From positions 186,001 through 250,000 of the forward strand of contig NZ_WUUL01000006.1 in assembly GCF_009831235.1 (NCBI RefSeq): a stretch of DNA of 64,000 nucleotides. The letters are read 5' to 3'. The first letter of the stretch is position 1. Each line of letters begins with the position of its first letter. A model generated the notes under the pieces. The model saw only the letters and a list, made by a program, of their open reading frames with translations, searched no databases and was not told the origin of the DNA. Shown one piece after another: positions 1 through 9,600 of the stretch. Position numbers and translations under genes: made by a program. This DNA comes from Shimazuella alba. Its GTDB lineage: Bacteria > Bacillota > Bacilli > Thermoactinomycetales > Thermoactinomycetaceae.

Positions 1-1
1 A

Positions 2-376
2 GAGAGAATTGTTGACCGATGGGGACATATCTTACGCACTAAAAAAGAGGATGTACATAAAGCTAACAGTTGGTTTGAAAAATACGGCGTATGGACCGTA
101 TTCTTTTGTCGGATGGTACCGATCCTACGAAGTCTTATCTCCATCCCTGCTGGAATGAGCAAAATGAACTTTATCATGTTTCTTGTCTTTACGACCCTAG
201 GTTCTATCATCTGGAATGCAGTTTTAGTAAATGTAGGAGCAGCTTTAGGAGCAAACTGGGAACAAGTTCTCGATTTTATGGGCGTCTTCCAAAATATTGT
301 TATCGCCATCTTAGGAATAGCAGCAGTTTGTTTCATCGTCTGGTATATTCGAACTCGATACAAAACATCAAAATAA
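2..376 (+). CDS. DedA/VTT-domain membrane protein, C-terminal part
   Basis: The reading frame is open from the window edge, so the start lies outside. The visible 124 residues show the DedA-family pattern: an arginine followed by VPILRS, then IPAGMSKM, a hydrophobic stretch ending in a WN pair, and GAALGANWE before a final membrane helix and a basic tail. DedA proteins are polytopic inner-membrane proteins of the VTT superfamily, linked to lipid-carrier scramblase or flippase activity and envelope stress. A strong palindromic terminator follows the stop. The family call is firm; the substrate is not known. Confidence 0.85.
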   Translation, partial: ERIVDRWGHILRTKKEDVHKANSWFEKYGVWTVFFCRMVPILRSLISIPAGMSKMNFIMFLVFTTLGSIIWNAVLVNVGAALGANWEQVLDFMGVFQNIVIAILGIAAVCFIVWYIRTRYKTSK

Positions 377-454
377 CAAAACAAAACATAGCTAAGAAGT
401 TTGTAACATCTATAAAAAATGTATAACCTAACTAAAAATCCTCTAATAGTAGAG

Positions 455-519
455 ATCATATGTATAATAAAAATCGCCTTCTTTTATAAGAAAAAGGCGA
501 TTTTTATTATACATATGAT
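455..519. terminator. Bidirectional terminator, perfect 26-bp inverted repeat
   Basis: Arms 455-480 and 494-519 are exact reverse complements around a 13-base loop. The GC core is TCGCCTT/AAGGCGA, with A runs before and T runs after it, so it can work on both strands. It separates the DedA gene from the convergent cupin gene. Confidence 0.85.
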
Positions 520-530
520 TATTCGTATCA

Positions 531-664
531 AAAGCGCAGATGGAAGTGGATGAAGCATCCTTTGTATTTTTCAACAACAGACGCGGAAAACATAGTGCGA
601 CTTGTGCCTTAGGTGCACATATATCAAGCGACTTTATCCCGTTTTCTCATTTATTTATGCAACA
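531..664. repeat. Dispersed intergenic repeat family B, copy 1
   Basis: This non-coding stretch resembles 41217-41356 over about 135 bases. Shared blocks include CGGAAAACATAGT, ACTTGTGCC, ATCAAGCG and TTATGCAACAAC. The centre holds a small hairpin around GTGCC-TTA-GGTGCAC. No protein frame is conserved between the copies. It could be a small RNA, a miniature mobile element or the remains of one. Confidence 0.6.
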
Positions 665-740
665 ACCTCATATGTTATTTATTTTAGATTAATCTCATTT
701 ATTTTCTTGCTACAAAACGTTCTTACGATAATAGTTTGTG

Positions 741-1391
741 TCAATACCAATAATGATGTGGTTTAAATAGTGGTTCTGAATACTTTCGCTTTGCATTTTT
801 CTTTGAAGAAACTTTAGGTGGTCTTTTCTGATTTTTGTTTCGTGTCTCAGCTATACATTCGTCTGTCGGTCCAATCACAATTGTTTCTTGGTGTAGAGGA
901 GCAAGTGTTTCTTTTAGTAGTTTTGGATCTAAGCAATACGTATGGGAGAGAACTTCTATTGGTGTTTTCGTCAAAAGATCAGAACCAAAAATATATTCTG
1001 GATATGGAGCATCAAATATAGCAAGTAAATGGGTATCATCTGTTGTCGCCATTTCCCAGTGCCACCACCCCTTTGGGATATTTGCTACTTGCCCAGGGGT
1101 TATTGGAATATCAGATCGTTTATTAGTAAATGGATTGATGAGTGAAACCAAAGCACTCCCGGAAATGCAGTAAACTAACTCCGCAGCATTTTGATGATAG
1201 TGAGGTTCTACCACTCGACCCTTGCTCAAATAAATATCAAGTAAAGAGTTATTTCCCAGTGTGTTTAAATTGTCTCTTCCTAATCGATTGATAAAATTTT
1301 TGTCATTACGTGTATTTAATCGATTTTGATTTATGTCAAAAAAGAATTCCAGTCCCGGTCTAGTATATTCTTTCCATGGATCCTTTGCCAT
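741..1391 (-). CDS. Cupin-domain protein
   Basis: This 216-residue protein carries both cupin motifs. Motif 1 is PHYHQNAAELVYCISG, with the HxH and E metal ligands. Motif 2 is GQVANIPKGWWHWEM, with the final His ligand. This is the bicupin/oxalate-decarboxylase-like fold, here with a single barrel and a basic Lys/Arg-rich C-terminus. A GAGGAG ribosome site lies about 8 bases before the ATG. It is divergent from the downstream two-component operon and convergent with DedA. The substrate is unknown; a metal-dependent sugar or small-acid binding role, or a spore-coat role, would fit. Confidence 0.8.
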   Translation of the reverse strand: MAKDPWKEYTRPGLEFFFDINQNRLNTRNDKNFINRLGRDNLNTLGNNSLLDIYLSKGRVVEPHYHQNAAELVYCISGSALVSLINPFTNKRSDIPITPGQVANIPKGWWHWEMATTDDTHLLAIFDAPYPEYIFGSDLLTKTPIEVLSHTYCLDPKLLKETLAPLHQETIVIGPTDECIAETRNKNQKRPPKVSSKKNAKRKYSEPLFKPHHYWY

Positions 1392-1546
1392 ATCAAGGCT
1401 CCTCTCCTCATCATCCTGTCTATGCAGTATATGTGGGGTGCATAAATCCGTGACAAATGACTAGGAAAACGAAAAGGTATACGAAGCCCCATAAGATATT
1501 CATATATTTTACCTGTATACTACCTATGAGAAGGAGAGAAAAAAAT

Positions 1547-2251
1547 ATGACATTTAAAGTATTTATTGTAGAAGATGATGAAATGCTGCTTTCCCTTTTA
1601 GAAAAATTTTTGCAGAAATATGGATTTGAGACCTTTTGCGTTAAAAATTTTGATCAACTTTTAATCGATTTTCGAAGCTTTCAGCCGCACCTAGTTTTAT
1701 TGGATATCAATTTACCAAAATATGACGGGTATGAATGGTGCAAACAAATGAGAAACATCTCAAAATGTCCTATTATCTTTATTTCTGCCCGTGATAGTAA
1801 AATGGATCAAGTCATGGCATTGGAATATGGGGCAGACGATTTTATTACGAAACCCTTCGACTACGAAATCACACTGGCCAAAATAAAAAGCCATCTAAGA
1901 CGCGCCTATGGGACGTATTCTGCGTTATCCCATCAAAGGATAATAGAATTAGATGGTTTGCAATTAAACCTTGATCGTCTAACCCTTACCTGGAAATCCA
2001 ATACAGTAGAATTACGAAATACGGAAGCGAAAATATTGGATTTATGTATGAAACAAATCGATTGTATTGTCAGTCGTGATCAACTATTAGAAAACATTTG
2101 GGATGATCAAGCATTTGTGGATGAAAATACATTGAATGTCTATATCCGACGGGTTCGCAACAAATTAGACCAATTGCATCTAAATGGTGCGCTGCAAACG
2201 ATTCGAGGAGAAGGATACCGATTGACACCTATCTGGAGGGAGATAATATGA
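1547..2251 (+). CDS. OmpR-family response regulator, BceR-like
   Basis: 234 residues. The receiver domain has acidic residues EDDE near position 10, the phosphorylated Asp53 in LLDINLP and the conserved Lys in TKPFD. A winged-helix DNA-binding domain follows and ends IRGEGYRL. The ATG at 1547 is chosen because AAGGAG lies 10 bases upstream; a longer frame from 1457 has no such site. It overlaps the kinase gene by 4 bases (ATGA). It is presumed to activate the ABC genes that follow in response to cell-wall-active peptides. Confidence 0.92.
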   Translation: MTFKVFIVEDDEMLLSLLEKFLQKYGFETFCVKNFDQLLIDFRSFQPHLVLLDINLPKYDGYEWCKQMRNISKCPIIFISARDSKMDQVMALEYGADDFITKPFDYEITLAKIKSHLRRAYGTYSALSHQRIIELDGLQLNLDRLTLTWKSNTVELRNTEAKILDLCMKQIDCIVSRDQLLENIWDDQAFVDENTLNVYIRRVRNKLDQLHLNGALQTIRGEGYRLTPIWREII

Positions 2252-3216
2252 AACTATTTCTTCAAGAACAGATCTCTCTGTTTGTCTTAAATGTACTTCA
2301 ATTAAGTTTTATCATCCTACTTTTGTGGCTTGATGGATTTCATGAACTACAAAAATTGGTATATCCGATTTTCTTTAGTTTTTTCCTACTCCTTTTGTAT
2401 CTTTGTTATCGCTATTTAACAAATCGTACTTTTTACGAACGATTATCTACTCCGGTTCAATCGATAAATACATTCAATAGAAAAGTACAGTCAAGCCCTC
2501 TATCACAAAGTTTAGGAAAATTATTAAAAGATCAGAGTGAACGATACAGAAAAGAACTACAATCGTACAAAGATCAACTCGATCAACATATTCAATTTAT
2601 CAATCAATGGGTACACCAAATGAAGACTCCTTTGGCCGTCATTGATTTGATATTGCAAAATCTACAAAATAAGGAAGCGGGCGAAATATCCTATGAGTTA
2701 GACCGCCTAAAAAAAGGGTTGGATCTGGTTTTATATACCTCTAGATTAAGTGTTTTCGATCGAGATTTCTTTGTGGAAAAATTGAATTTGGAATCCATCG
2801 TACGAACAGTAACTTCTGATTTAAAAAGGCTTTTTATTCGAAAAAAACTGTTCCCACAGTTTCAATTGGAACCTTCTCTAACCGTTACATCTGATGAGAA
2901 ATGGCTATCTTTTGTAGTCATGCAAATAGTCATCAATTCGGTTCGATACAGCCCAAAAGACAGCAAGATTCTTTTCCGTAGCTTTCATCGTGGGAAGACA
3001 ACCGTTTTAGAAGTGATAGACTCAGGGGTAGGTATACCTGCAAGTGACTTACCACGTGTATTTGATGCTCATTTTACTGGGCAAAATGGTCGTAATTTTC
3101 ATGAGTCTACCGGAATGGGACTTTTTTTAGTACAAAAAATTTGTCAGAACTTAAGCCATCAAGTTGAAATAAAATCCATTGTTTCCAAAGGCACTACTGT
3201 ACGGATCTCGTTCTAA
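2248..3216 (+). CDS. Intramembrane-sensing histidine kinase, BceS-like
   Basis: 322 residues with two membrane helices (about 10-30 and 38-56) separated by a very short external loop. This is typical of BceS-type kinases, which sense through their partner ABC transporter. The phospho-acceptor is His123 in WVHQMKTPLAV. ATPase motifs follow: an N box with INSVRY, a G1 box DSGVGIP and a G2 box STGMGLFL. It is translationally coupled to the regulator upstream. The context (RR-HK-ATPase-permease) is the classic bacitracin/antimicrobial-peptide detoxification unit. Confidence 0.92.
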   Translation: MKLFLQEQISLFVLNVLQLSFIILLLWLDGFHELQKLVYPIFFSFFLLLLYLCYRYLTNRTFYERLSTPVQSINTFNRKVQSSPLSQSLGKLLKDQSERYRKELQSYKDQLDQHIQFINQWVHQMKTPLAVIDLILQNLQNKEAGEISYELDRLKKGLDLVLYTSRLSVFDRDFFVEKLNLESIVRTVTSDLKRLFIRKKLFPQFQLEPSLTVTSDEKWLSFVVMQIVINSVRYSPKDSKILFRSFHRGKTTVLEVIDSGVGIPASDLPRVFDAHFTGQNGRNFHESTGMGLFLVQKICQNLSHQVEIKSIVSKGTTVRISF

Positions 3217-3226
3217 AATCCACTAC

Positions 3227-3290
3227 CTTACCAAACGGTAAGATAGAGTAAGATAAATCATTGGTTAGAAAGCTTTATTTTCATTATGAT
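3227..3290 (+). promoter_or_regulatory. Promoter of the BceAB-like genes with upstream dyad
   Basis: A perfect dyad CTTACC-AAAC-GGTAAG (3227-3242) lies 18 bases before a -35 TTGGTT (3261-3266). The -10 is TATGAT (3285-3290), with an 18-base spacer. An activator box just upstream of a weak -35 matches how BceR-type regulators work. Binding by the regulator encoded at 1547 is inferred. Confidence 0.6.
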
Positions 3291-3319
3291 ACATACATAC
3301 CCGAAAAAGAGGTGTACAC

Positions 3320-4096
3320 GTGTCTATTCTTAGGGTGAATAAAATTTCAAAAGTATATGGAAAACAGCCAGTATTGGATCGTATCAGCTTTTCTATCGAA
3401 TCAGGTGAATTTGTAGGAATAATGGGACCTTCAGGCAGCGGAAAGACAACTTTATTGCGAAGTTTAGGTACTTTGGATCGTCCAACGTACGGAGAAGTAT
3501 GGATAAAAGATGAAAGTACATTTGAATTACAGCAGGAAAATCTATCCGTGTTTAGAAGAAAAAAACTGGGCTTTGTGTTTCAACAATTCGACTTACTAGA
3601 TACATTAACAGTAGAAGAAAATATACTTCTGCCGCTTATTCTGAATAAAAACGATATTCCTTCTATGAAGCAGAGGTTGCAAGAAGTTACCACAGATTTA
3701 GGAATAGAGAATCTTCTTAAAATGAGGATTGACTCTTTGTCAGGAGGCCAAAAACAGAAGGCTGCTATTGCACGAGCGATCATTCATCGTCCAGATCTGT
3801 TACTAGCAGATGAACCGACAGGTAATCTGGATTCGAAAGCTTCACGCGAAATCATGGAGATATTCAATTCCCTTCATAAACAAAATAAAACCACTATCTT
3901 GCTAGTTACACATGACCCTGTCATCGCTAGTTACTGCGATCGGCTATTATTTTTAAAAGATGGCCAATTATATAATGAAATCTACAAAGGTGATGACCAA
4001 AAAGGGTTCTTTCAAAAGATATTGGATATGCTTGCGTTATTGGGGGGAGATAGACGTGACTTTTATACAATTAATTTTCCGAAATATGATTCGTAA
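3320..4096 (+). CDS. ABC transporter ATP-binding protein, BceA-like
   Basis: 258 residues with a complete ATPase: Walker A GPSGSGKTT (about 36-44), Q-loop FQQFDLLD, signature LSGGQKQK, Walker B LLLADEPTGNLD and H-loop THD. The start is GTG at 3320 behind AAAGAGGTG. This is the MacB/LolD/BceA class, which works with a FtsX-type permease, and it is predicted to power antimicrobial-peptide removal from lipid II-cycle targets. The permease gene begins inside its last 41 bases. Confidence 0.93.
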   Translation: MSILRVNKISKVYGKQPVLDRISFSIESGEFVGIMGPSGSGKTTLLRSLGTLDRPTYGEVWIKDESTFELQQENLSVFRRKKLGFVFQQFDLLDTLTVEENILLPLILNKNDIPSMKQRLQEVTTDLGIENLLKMRIDSLSGGQKQKAAIARAIIHRPDLLLADEPTGNLDSKASREIMEIFNSLHKQNKTTILLVTHDPVIASYCDRLLFLKDGQLYNEIYKGDDQKGFFQKILDMLALLGGDRRDFYTINFPKYDS

Positions 4097-5957
4097 TTAT
4101 TCGATGTATTTAGCTTACTTCTTTAGCTGTGTTCTATCTATCCTGAGTTTCTTTGTCTATACACTTTTTGTCTTACATCCACAACTTAGCAATCGAGTTG
4201 TCTTACAAAACGCCATTGAGTGGATGAATGGAGCTAGTTGGATTATCTATACATTCGCTATATTTTTTATCCTATATTCGATACAAATTTTTTTACAAAA
4301 CAGACATCGAGAATTTGGAATATGGTTTATGCAAGGAATATCGATGAGACAATTTCGTGGAATGATTTTTTTTGAAAACTTATGTATTGGAATGAGTTCC
4401 ATTCTAGTGGCAATCGTTTGTGGGATAAGTATAGAAAGGCTATTTCTCTTAGTCAGTACAGCAATAATGGATATTTCTCCTCTGGAATTTTATTTCCCAT
4501 GGAAAGCAATTTTTATTACGCTTGGGGTATATGCGCTGCTGTTCATCCTTGTAGCCTATGCAGCTCCTTATCTCATGAGAAAGAAAAAAGTAACGGATTA
4601 CTTTTATCGTCGAAAACAGGAAAAAAAAATGTCCTTTTTCTTGTCTATGCTATCCATTATTTTGCTTATGCTGGGGTATTACTTAACACTTGTCACGACA
4701 AAAACCAATATCTTCACTCATTTTTTCCCAATACTTCTGTCGATAGGAATAGGTACTTATTTTTCATTCACACAACTTATTCCTTTCATCTTCTCTCTTT
4801 TTAAAAAAAGGCTCCATTGGTATTGGAAAAAAACGAATTTCATTGCTATATCCAACTTATCTAGTTCATGGAGAAACTATGCTCCGATCTTCTTTATCAT
4901 CACCATGATCTATACTATTTCTTTTTGCGTATTGGGTACATTGGCTTCATCTCAAGCATTAAACAAACAGTTTCGTTTGGACTACCCACTTGATGTCGGT
5001 TATATCGCAAACAACAAAAAACCGTTTCAATCGCAAAATATTTTACAAATCAAAAGAGAGCTAAGTGCAAGAGGGATCAATTACACCACATATCAAACAA
5101 ACATAAAATATATTCCCATTAAATCAACCAAAAAGAAAAGTTATTCCGATATTCCAATTATCTCATATACCGACTACAAAAACATGGTTCTCAAATCCGG
5201 AAATACGGTTGCGGAACCTCCCTTAAACGAAAACGAAGTAATGAGTTTGTTGACATCTCAATTAGATGACTATCCTATTTATGATAAATATCAAGTAAGA
5301 GACAGCTCTATTATCTTGAATCAAAAGAAAATTGGAAAACATGTCACCATACCATGGCGATTATTACAGAACCAGGCACTCATTGTAAGTGATGCTATGT
5401 TTGCGAGATATTCTTCGTCTGTATCTGCGACATTTATTGGGTTTTACAGTAAAGCTCCTCTAGATAAAACTTTGCATTTAGGAGAAACGTTAGTTCGTGA
5501 AGGACGTATCATGCCTAGTGATCATAAACCTTACAGCATGATAGTAAGTGGAACTTTATACGAAAACCAAATCCACTTATTTCGCATCTTATTTTTTATT
5601 ATGTTTCTAATTGCCATCGTTACTTTTGTCTCTTCTGGGAGTTTTCTATACTTCCAGCTTCTTTCCAAAAGAAAAGAGGAAGTGAACCGTTATAACATAT
5701 TACAAAAAATTGGGTTGACTGATCGCGAATGGAATAGAGCTATCACTCGACAGCTATCGATTTTATTCTTTCTCCCCATATCCATAGCGGCAATACACAG
5801 CATATTTGTACTAGTAATCCTGCAAAAATACTTTATCGTATCCATCGTATCAGAATGGATTATAGTAATAGCAACATTTTTAGTAGGTCAATTGTTTTAT
5901 TTCCTACTCATACGTAGGCGATACAAATGGAATGTACAAACAAACTATTGTAATTAA
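4056..5957 (+). CDS. FtsX-type ABC permease, BceB-like
   Basis: 633 residues, the usual BceB length. There are about ten membrane helices, with a large extracellular domain of roughly 200 residues between the seventh and eighth (about residues 300-500). FtsX-like helices frame this domain. The start is GTG at 4056 behind GGGGGGAG; this puts MTFIQLIFRNM at the N-terminus, as in BceB. It overlaps the ATPase gene by 41 bases, so translation is coupled. It is the expected partner and signal source of the kinase encoded at 2248. Resistance substrates (bacitracin, lantibiotics) are inferred from the family. Confidence 0.92.
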   Translation: MTFIQLIFRNMIRNYSMYLAYFFSCVLSILSFFVYTLFVLHPQLSNRVVLQNAIEWMNGASWIIYTFAIFFILYSIQIFLQNRHREFGIWFMQGISMRQFRGMIFFENLCIGMSSILVAIVCGISIERLFLLVSTAIMDISPLEFYFPWKAIFITLGVYALLFILVAYAAPYLMRKKKVTDYFYRRKQEKKMSFFLSMLSIILLMLGYYLTLVTTKTNIFTHFFPILLSIGIGTYFSFTQLIPFIFSLFKKRLHWYWKKTNFIAISNLSSSWRNYAPIFFIITMIYTISFCVLGTLASSQALNKQFRLDYPLDVGYIANNKKPFQSQNILQIKRELSARGINYTTYQTNIKYIPIKSTKKKSYSDIPIISYTDYKNMVLKSGNTVAEPPLNENEVMSLLTSQLDDYPIYDKYQVRDSSIILNQKKIGKHVTIPWRLLQNQALIVSDAMFARYSSSVSATFIGFYSKAPLDKTLHLGETLVREGRIMPSDHKPYSMIVSGTLYENQIHLFRILFFIMFLIAIVTFVSSGSFLYFQLLSKRKEEVNRYNILQKIGLTDREWNRAITRQLSILFFLPISIAAIHSIFVLVILQKYFIVSIVSEWIIVIATFLVGQLFYFLLIRRRYKWNVQTNYCN

Positions 5958-6062
5958 AAATCGATATCAATTAGTAGACTGAATCATCCCCTTTACGTAG
6001 GTGATTTGGTTTCATTCCAAATCGTATATACAAACTTGCTAACAAATAAGGAGGAATGAAGG

Positions 6063-8324
6063 ATGAAGAAAAGACGAAATATTAATACTATTTTGGTAAT
6101 ATCAATCGCCTTTCTGTTTGCTTTTATCAGCCTTTATGCAATGATTCCACCAAGTCCCGATAAAAACGCTGACTTTGTTAAAAATTTCTCAGCTGATCGT
6201 GCCTTGCACCATCTCAAAAACATAGCAAATACTGCCCATCCATCAGGTTCCATTGAAAATGAAAAGGTGCGAAATTATCTCGTTGAGCAGTTGAGAGTAT
6301 TAGGGTTAAAACCTGAAATAGAGCATTCCAATCATGCATCCTTATATCCAAAAATGATTACAGGTGGAGACATGTACAATGTGATCGCCAAGCTTGAAGG
6401 TTCTGGAAGTGGTCATGCGATCATGATGTCTGCACACTATGATTCTGTTCAACAAGGACCTGGAGCAAGTGATGATGGGGCTGGTGTAGCTGCGTTACTT
6501 GAAACCATTCGCGTTTTAAAATCGGCTCCCACTTTAAAAAATGATATCTACTTCGTATTTACAGATGGCGAAGAACAAGGATTAATGGGAGCTAAAGAAT
6601 TTTGGACAGAATCGAAACATAAACAAAAAATAAATATGATTATCAATTTTGAAGCAAGAGGGACAAGTGGCCCATCGATCATGTTCCAAACCAGTAAAGA
6701 AAACGGTTGGATTGTAAGAGAATTTGCCAAAGCAGCACCAAATCCTGTTACTTCTTCGTTACTTGGAAGTCTATTTGAAATTATGCCTAACGATTCGGAT
6801 TTAACTGTTTCGAATGAAAATAAGATACCTGGATTAAACTTTGCTTATGGGGATGGATGGACAGGATACCATACACCTAATGATAATATCCAACATCTTG
6901 ATATTCGTTCACTGGAACATCAAGGACGAAATGCTTTAGAAATGGCTAAACATTTTGGTCAATTGGATTTAAGTCATACTAAACAAGAGAATGCTGTCTA
7001 CTTTAACTTTTTTGGCCTAGTGATCTCGTATTCTTATTATTGGGTTTATCCTCTAACAAGTTTCATCGTATTTTTGTTTGCTATGGTTACTATCATTGCA
7101 GTAAAGAAAAATGCTGCTACTTATAAAGGCTTTGGAATCAGTCTATTGGCTATTTTTTCAGCCATCGTCGCTTCCATTCTTGCAACAGTTTTGATTTGGA
7201 TGGGAGTAAATGCCTTATGGGCAGAAAAAATGACTCTATTTAGTGGTGCAATCTATGATAGTTCTCTATATCAATCGGCATTTTTGCTGCTAACAGTTGC
7301 CGTAAGCCTGTTCATCTGGAAAAAATTCCGATCCATAAATACATGGGAAATGACTTTAGCAGCTATCTTTCTCGGTGTAATCTTCCTCCTATTACTGACA
7401 CAGTTTCTTCCTGGTGCTAGTTATTTATTCGCATGGCCATTACTTGCGTCCTTGCTTATACTCGGATGGGTGGTATGGAAGGACAAGACAGAAAGTATAG
7501 CAGATCAACCCTTGATTCTAACTCTGATGTCATGCCTTCCAGTCGTTTTATTTGTTCCACTTCTCAAGTTACTGTTTACCTTTTTTCCAGTCAGCCTTGC
7601 ACCTTATCTCATGCTGCTGGTGGTGTGGCTCCTCGCATTGCTATTCATGCATAGTAAACTACTCTATCAATTGGGAAGATGGGTGCCACACACCTTAGTA
7701 GGAATGGCAATCATCGTGTTAGCAATTAGTTTCTTCCAAGCTAATCCTGGCTCTGACCGCCCGATTGATAGCAACTTATTTTATGTGGTAGATCAAGATA
7801 AAAAACAAGCAAAATGGGTTAGTTTGGAGCCTCCAGATAAATGGACAGAACAATATGTGACTGCAACAAACAAATCAAACATAAAAGAAATTCTTCCTTT
7901 TAACTATGACAAAGAAGCTTGGGTTGGAACTGCCCTTGTTCGAAATTACGAAATGGCAAAAATAAAACTAGTAAAAACGGAGAAAAAACAAGGAAAAAAA
8001 TTCATCCATCTTCGCTATTTGGGTGGAAACGATATTCAAAACATGTATGTTTCAGTACCAGGTGGACGAGTACAGAAGGTAACAATAGGAAAAGAATCAT
8101 TTGTCATCCCTAAGACAATGCAAACTTTTTACTATAAACAAACTGGTATCCCGAAAAAAGGTTTGGATTTGATCTTGGAAATAAAAGGCGAGAAACCAGT
8201 AGAATTCACATTTGCTTCAGAACAACATCCTGACCCCGAAATTCGCTCGAAGCGCCCATCTCGATGGATTTCAACTGGCATATTTGACGAAAGCATATTC
8301 ATCACTGATCGTGTTACCTATTAG
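6063..8324 (+). CDS. Membrane-anchored M28 zinc aminopeptidase
   Basis: 753 residues. After a signal-anchor helix (about 10-28), an extracellular M28 domain carries all expected zinc and catalytic residues: His125 in MSAHYDS, Asp137 in GASDD, Glu170/171 in DGEEQG, Glu197 in NFEARG and His270 in YHTPND. About eight membrane helices (roughly 315-600) and a 150-residue extracellular C-terminal domain follow, as in the FxnA/ERMP1-like group. The ribosome site GGAGGAATG precedes the ATG. It lies 105 bases behind the BceAB-like permease on the same strand, with a terminator only after it. Destruction of antimicrobial peptides is a reasonable inference. Confidence 0.9.
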   Translation: MKKRRNINTILVISIAFLFAFISLYAMIPPSPDKNADFVKNFSADRALHHLKNIANTAHPSGSIENEKVRNYLVEQLRVLGLKPEIEHSNHASLYPKMITGGDMYNVIAKLEGSGSGHAIMMSAHYDSVQQGPGASDDGAGVAALLETIRVLKSAPTLKNDIYFVFTDGEEQGLMGAKEFWTESKHKQKINMIINFEARGTSGPSIMFQTSKENGWIVREFAKAAPNPVTSSLLGSLFEIMPNDSDLTVSNENKIPGLNFAYGDGWTGYHTPNDNIQHLDIRSLEHQGRNALEMAKHFGQLDLSHTKQENAVYFNFFGLVISYSYYWVYPLTSFIVFLFAMVTIIAVKKNAATYKGFGISLLAIFSAIVASILATVLIWMGVNALWAEKMTLFSGAIYDSSLYQSAFLLLTVAVSLFIWKKFRSINTWEMTLAAIFLGVIFLLLLTQFLPGASYLFAWPLLASLLILGWVVWKDKTESIADQPLILTLMSCLPVVLFVPLLKLLFTFFPVSLAPYLMLLVVWLLALLFMHSKLLYQLGRWVPHTLVGMAIIVLAISFFQANPGSDRPIDSNLFYVVDQDKKQAKWVSLEPPDKWTEQYVTATNKSNIKEILPFNYDKEAWVGTALVRNYEMAKIKLVKTEKKQGKKFIHLRYLGGNDIQNMYVSVPGGRVQKVTIGKESFVIPKTMQTFYYKQTGIPKKGLDLILEIKGEKPVEFTFASEQHPDPEIRSKRPSRWISTGIFDESIFITDRVTY

Positions 8325-8375
8325 TACTATTATTTAAGTAATTTCACTGCTTATATTTATAAACTCTTTAGAAAA

Positions 8376-8418
8376 AGAATCTCCTTCTAATACAACATGC
8401 GAAGGAGATTCTTTTTTA
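8376..8418. terminator. Terminator after the M28 gene (repeat family A)
   Basis: A perfect 12-bp stem (8376-8387 with 8401-8412) is followed by a T run on the plus strand. TTTTTTACAC then follows, the shared extension of repeat family A. It also has a T run on the minus strand. Confidence 0.85.
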
Positions 8419-8595
8419 CACCCATTCAAACGGATGCCCAAGTCACACAATTCTTCACTAATTGCCTATAATCTTTTGGCTGAAAAGAATTTATATTATG
8501 ATTGTTGTGGTATCAGTAGGAAAGACGATAAAATTAGCAAAAAGACGCAAAAATGGATTAGGTAATAATTTTACTGTCAAAATGTAAAACAAAAT

Positions 8596-8617
8596 ACGCC
8601 CTACTAGAAAAGGGCGT
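8596..8617 (-). terminator. Hairpin terminator after the NAT gene
   Basis: The stem ACGCCCT/AGGGCGT has an 8-base loop, and a T-rich run follows on the minus strand (ATTTTGTTTT). It lies about 95 bases beyond the acetyltransferase stop codon. Confidence 0.65.
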
Positions 8618-8710
8618 TTGATTTATTTAACCTCTCAACACTAGGAAAATGCTTTAAGACATAGCAATGGATATTGGTGTTTACAGAAAAACACTACTGC
8701 TTTTATACCT

Positions 8711-9462
8711 TCACACCTCTAAACCAAACACATCTTTATAAATCTCTTTTATTTTCTCTGTATCTATGATTTGTTTCTTTTTATGCATTCCGTCCAAAAT
8801 TGTTAATGATCGATCACGTAACGTGACCCTGCCTAGTTCCGTAACCTTCATCATAACAGGAACTTTATTAAACGAAGAGTCTTTGCTGTACTGTGTGAAC
8901 TCACAAACTGTTTTAAAGTCATCTATCTTTCTTTCCACTTGTGGAAACTTATAGAGCATAGTCCAATCCGCGTCTTCTTTTTTTCTAAAATCAATGTATC
9001 TGGTTCTTCCCTAAATGGTTTAACACGATAATAGGCGTTTAGTATGTGTATCTCTTCCCCGGTTAACGGAATTGGTTTACTGGGAGTATTTCCGCCAAAT
9101 CCAACATCGACTAAATAATAAACTTCGTTTAAACAAACAATATTCGTCAGATGTGACCCTTGTTTAAACCATGAGCCATTCAAATATACAGTAGCTGCAC
9201 GCATGGATACAGCAAATCCAAGTTCTTGGAGGAAGAAATGAAAAAGTCCATTTAACTCATAGCAAACTCCTCCTCTTTGATGGTTTACAATTTTTTGATA
9301 GAGATGATTGATATCAAAAGATAAAGGAATGCCCTGTATAATATCTAAATTTTCAAAAGGAATATGGGTTACATGGTTTTCTTGTATTTGTGCTAAGTCT
9401 TCTAAGCTATTTTTTATATTCCCTGTTACACCAATTCGGGTTAAATAATTTTTGATGTCCAT
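8711..9462 (-). pseudogene. Arylamine N-acetyltransferase, single frameshift
   Basis: The catalytic triad of the NAT family is present: Cys67 in RGGVCYELNG, His104 in GSHLTNI and Asp119 in VDVGFGG. NATs transfer acetyl from acetyl-CoA to arylamines and hydrazines. Residues 1-166 or so (from ATG 9462, with AAGGAGGT upstream) are in one frame. The normal C-terminal third (from ADWTMLYKFPQVERK) continues in another. The frames join if the 7-base A run at 8978-8984 (T on the plus strand) had 8. This is either an assembly error, a slippery site or a recent mutation. Otherwise the sequence is well preserved and full length. Confidence 0.88.
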
Positions 9463-9600
9463 TTCGAGTTACCTCCTTGATTTGGTAATAATCTGACAAA
9501 ATACTTTGACTTAAATTCATGAGATGTATTTCCTATACGATCGTGTTCTTTTCACTATGAATGGATAATTGTAAACAACTATTGTCTTTCGGTTAAACAC

